Source of the DNA: JANMDR01 sp031376425 | Lineage (GTDB): Bacteria; Pseudomonadota; Gammaproteobacteria; Burkholderiales; Usitatibacteraceae | Assembly (NCBI GenBank): GCA_031376425.1 | Contig: JANMDR010000153.1 | Span: 1 to 7,744, forward strand | Length of the DNA stretch: 7,744 nt | Reading direction: 5' to 3' | Part shown: piece after piece, positions 5,723 through 7,744 of the stretch | How the letters are laid out: every line of letters begins with the position of its first letter | Numbering within the stretch: position 1 is the stretch's first letter | Program-made: the position numbers and the translations under genes | The notes under the pieces: generated by a model | What the model was told of the DNA's origin: nothing | The model's input: the letters and a program-made list of their open reading frames with translations, nothing else | The model's database searches: none

Positions 5723-6149
5723 TGCGCACTTCAAGCGTTTGTAATAATTTGCGTGCATCAACGATAAATATCAAGGTATTTTGATAGACCTGTTGAGCTT
5801 TTTCACGGTCATAGGTGTGCGCGGTGATGTTGCGCATATTGCGGTATTTAAACCACGCGTCTACGTCGGCAATCAAGCCTTTTTCTGCTGCCACGCGTAG
5901 CACTTCACGGAAATTAGTTTCGTCTACTTCATTGGGGCTGGCGGATTCAGCTTCGATCTGTCTCCTGATCATCTTGATGCTGATCTCGTAAACAAACTCA
6001 AAGTTTTGAATCACGCCAGCAATAAGGGTATTTTTAACTTTATCAGTCTGTTGATTGAACCAATCGTGGTTGCTGACTACTTCTAAACCATCTTCCAAGG
6101 AGCTTAAAGCCTGACGCAGAGCGGAGAGATCAAGGGGTGGATTAGTCAT
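5715..6149 (-). CDS. hepT: HEPN-domain protein, HepT/HI0074 family (putative toxin RNase)
   Basis: This 144-residue all-helical protein belongs to the HI0074 family, annotated as nucleotidyltransferase substrate-binding protein, and to the HEPN superfamily. The catalytic RX4HXY motif is complete: R106, H111 and Y113 in RNITAHTY. In characterised HEPN/MNT pairs the HEPN partner is an RNase toxin, and the MNT partner AMPylates the tyrosine of this motif to silence it. Here the next gene starts with exactly such an MNT domain, fused to HsdS. The start overlaps the hsdM stop (ATGACTAA) and an AGGT lies about 8 bases upstream. The stop overlaps the next ATG (ATGCCTGA). Translation of all three should therefore be coupled. 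Length is normal for the family. Toxicity is inferred from the motif and partner. Some members are described only as substrate-binding partners. Confidence 0.92.
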   Translation of the reverse strand: MTNPPLDLSALRQALSSLEDGLEVVSNHDWFNQQTDKVKNTLIAGVIQNFEFVYEISIKMIRRQIEAESASPNEVDETNFREVLRVAAEKGLIADVDAWFKYRNMRNITAHTYDREKAQQVYQNTLIFIVDARKLLQTLEVRNA

Positions 6150-7744
6150 GGTTTTTACCTGCGTTGGAAATTGGATAGCCTAGGTTGACCAGATTGGTTT
6201 TGATGGCTTTTTCAAGGTTAGCACTTTCTGCAAACTGGCTTTGTAGTTGGCTACTTAACCGCTGCATCTTTTCTGCGAAGGGTTCGCCATCATCTTCAAT
6301 TTCTTCCGCACCCACAAAGCGCCCTGGGGTGAGTACGTGGCCGTGTTTGGCGATTTCGGCTAGTGTGGCGGTTTTACAAAAACCGGCTATGTCGGCGTAC
6401 TTAGCCGCAGTTGGCTCACCTCGCCATGCATGGTAGGTATCGGCGATGCGTTGCACGTCATCATCCGATAGTTCGCGGCGCGTGCGATCAACCAAGGTGC
6501 CCATTTTGCGGGCATCAATAAATAGCACTTCGCCCCGCCGATCACGCCAGCCGCTGCGCTTGCGGCCATCGGGATTTTTATTGCGTGCCAAAAACCACAG
6601 GCAGGCGGGAATTTGGGTGGAATAAAATAATTGCCCCGGCAATGCCACCATGCAATCAACAATATCGGCTTCTACCATTGCTTTGCGTATATCGCCTTCA
6701 CCCGAGGCGTTGGAGCTCATCGAGCCATTGGCTAGCACCACACCTGCCGTACCGTTGGGGGCTAAGTGGTGATAAATATGCTGTAGCCAGCCGTAGTTGG
6801 CATTGCCTGCAGGGGGTATGCCAAATTTCCAGCGCACGTCTTCACGCAGGCGGTCGCCCCCCCAATCAGAAATATTGAATGGGGGATTGGCGAGGATGTA
6901 GTCTGCTTTGAGATCGCGTAGCTCGTCTTTGTGAAAGCTGCCTTCGTTGTTCCAGCGAATATCGGAATCAATGCCGCGTACGGCTAGATTCATCTTCGCG
7001 AGCCGCCACGTGACGTAGTTTGATTCCTGTCCGTAGATGGCGATGTCGCCAATGCGGCCGCTATGGTCGCGCACAAATTTTTCAGACTGCACAAACATGC
7101 CGCCAGAGCCGCAGCAGGGATCATAGATACGGCCTTGGTAGGGTTCGAGCATTTCTACTAGCACGCGCACGACCGAGCGCGGCGTATAAAATTCGCCACC
7201 GCGCTTGCCTTCGGCTCCGGCAAACTGACCCAGAAAGTATTCGTAAACGCGGCCAAGAATGTCACGAGAGGCGTGCCCTTCTTCACTTAGGGCAATGCCA
7301 GAAATAAGGTCGATCAATTCACCCAGCATGACTTTATTGAGCGCAGGCCGAGCGTAGTCTTTGGAGAGCACACCTTTGAGTGATTCGTTATCTTTTTCGA
7401 TAGCGCGCATGGCGTCATCGATTAGGGTGCCAATAGTTGCCCGTTTGGCGTTGGCTTGCAGGTGTGACCAGCGGGCGTTTTTAGGCACCCAAAATACATT
7501 GTCGGCAAGGTATTCATCTTTGTCTTCGGCTGCAGCGCCGCCCTCTGCGAGCAGTGCGGTGTGCTTGGCTTCAAAGGCATCGGAGATGTATTTGAGGAAG
7601 ATGAGCCCAAGGGCGACGTGTTTGTAGTCGGATGGTTCCATATTGCCGCGCAACTTATCGGCAGCCTTGAACATCTCAGCCTCAAAGCCAAGATTGCCGC
7701 CGTTGCCGTTCTTTGCTTGGTCTTTTGCTTGATCTTTTGCTTTG
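6142..7744 (-). CDS. hsdM: Type I DNA N6-adenine methyltransferase subunit HsdM (5' end cut off)
   Basis: HsdM transfers a methyl group from S-adenosylmethionine to adenine in the site chosen by HsdS, and forms the M2S methyltransferase and the full complex with HsdR. The frame is open to the window edge, giving 533 visible residues. The ATG at 7674-7672 is internal, because family-like sequence (NGGNLGFEAEMFKAADKLRG) lies across it and the frame runs on upstream; the true start is outside, probably within a few codons. Counting from the first visible residue, the HsdM N-terminal helical domain covers about 18-150. The SAM-binding motif I DPCCGSGG is at 208-215, and catalytic motif IV NPPF is at 286-289. 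The C-terminal tail ends NAGKNHD. It is the first gene visible in the operon and overlaps hepT by 8 bases. No damage is seen. The very N-terminus has a short Lys/Asp/Gln/Ala repeat. Confidence 0.97.
   Translation of the reverse strand, partial: KAKDQAKDQAKNGNGGNLGFEAEMFKAADKLRGNMEPSDYKHVALGLIFLKYISDAFEAKHTALLAEGGAAAEDKDEYLADNVFWVPKNARWSHLQANAKRATIGTLIDDAMRAIEKDNESLKGVLSKDYARPALNKVMLGELIDLISGIALSEEGHASRDILGRVYEYFLGQFAGAEGKRGGEFYTPRSVVRVLVEMLEPYQGRIYDPCCGSGGMFVQSEKFVRDHSGRIGDIAIYGQESNYVTWRLAKMNLAVRGIDSDIRWNNEGSFHKDELRDLKADYILANPPFNISDWGGDRLREDVRWKFGIPPAGNANYGWLQHIYHHLAPNGTAGVVLANGSMSSNASGEGDIRKAMVEADIVDCMVALPGQLFYSTQIPACLWFLARNKNPDGRKRSGWRDRRGEVLFIDARKMGTLVDRTRRELSDDDVQRIADTYHAWRGEPTAAKYADIAGFCKTATLAEIAKHGHVLTPGRFVGAEEIEDDGEPFAEKMQRLSSQLQSQFAESANLEKAIKTNLVNLGYPISNAGKNHD
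7711..7743 (-). repeat. 12-bp in-frame repeat at the hsdM 5' end (KDQA)n
   Basis: The first visible codons read KA-KDQA-KDQA-K. The two full 12-base units (7737-7726, 7725-7714) differ at one base, and a partial unit stands on either side. Being a multiple of three, changes in copy number would lengthen or shorten a charged leader without shifting the frame. The array may continue outside the window. Confidence 0.6.

Noticed and set aside
5723..5761. Longer start for the MNT-HsdS gene (TTG 5761 or ATG 5758)
   Set aside because: The extra 13 residues fall outside the MNT domain and duplicate hepT coding sequence. ATG 5722 gives the same 8-base overlap as the neighbouring junction and begins at the family-like MPDIPKIDIRPDHW.
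7672..7674. ATG 7674 as the start of hsdM
   Set aside because: The frame is open to the window edge, and residues before this ATG (GGNLGFEAE) are part of the typical HsdM N-terminus, so the gene is 5'-partial.

Overview
This window holds most of a type I restriction-modification locus, transcribed entirely from the minus strand. Reading in the direction of transcription (high to low coordinates), the order is: hsdM (5' end cut off at the window edge), a HEPN-type HepT/HI0074 gene, a fused MNT-nucleotidyltransferase/HsdS gene, an AlbA_2 (Schlafen-like) ATP-binding protein gene, a 548-bp gap filled mostly by three 161-bp tandem repeats, rhuM, and hsdR (3' part cut off at base 1). No rRNA, tRNA, CRISPR array or transposase was seen. 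Base composition is moderate, and the proteins read like those of Pseudomonadota (gamma- or betaproteobacteria). That placement rests on general family resemblance only, and the species cannot be named.

The promoter-proximal block (7744 to 4088) is tightly packed. hsdM overlaps hepT by 8 bases and hepT overlaps the MNT-hsdS gene by 8 bases. The AlbA_2 gene starts 2 bases after the hsdS stop. HsdM (N6-adenine methylation) and HsdS (DNA recognition) would form the methyltransferase, and HsdR (PD-ExK nuclease plus translocase) would complete the restriction complex. The unusual part is a HEPN/MNT toxin-antitoxin pair set inside the operon. The HEPN protein has an intact RX4HXY motif. The MNT protein has an intact GSX10DXD motif but is not a separate gene: it is fused in frame to the N-terminus of the specificity subunit. 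A consensus-like ribosome binding site, followed 10 bases later by an ATA codon, survives at the fusion point. This suggests hsdS once had its own start.

The second block (4085 to 1) holds two accessory genes between hsdS and hsdR. The first is a COG2865-like AlbA_2/ATPase/winged-helix protein. The second is a RhuM-family protein. Both families are recurrent companions of type I systems, with unsettled roles. Between them, the last codons of the AlbA_2 gene plus about 130 bp of flanking DNA have been tandemly triplicated. Next to the last copy lies a short open frame of 48 codons that overlaps the rhuM start by 8 bases, as at the other coupled junctions. It may be a small gene or the tail of a lost one.

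The most distinctive candidate system is a restriction-modification complex whose specificity subunit carries the antitoxin of a co-encoded HEPN RNase. That would make integrity of the S subunit the condition for toxin control. The fusion and motifs are seen in the sequence; the functional link is inference.
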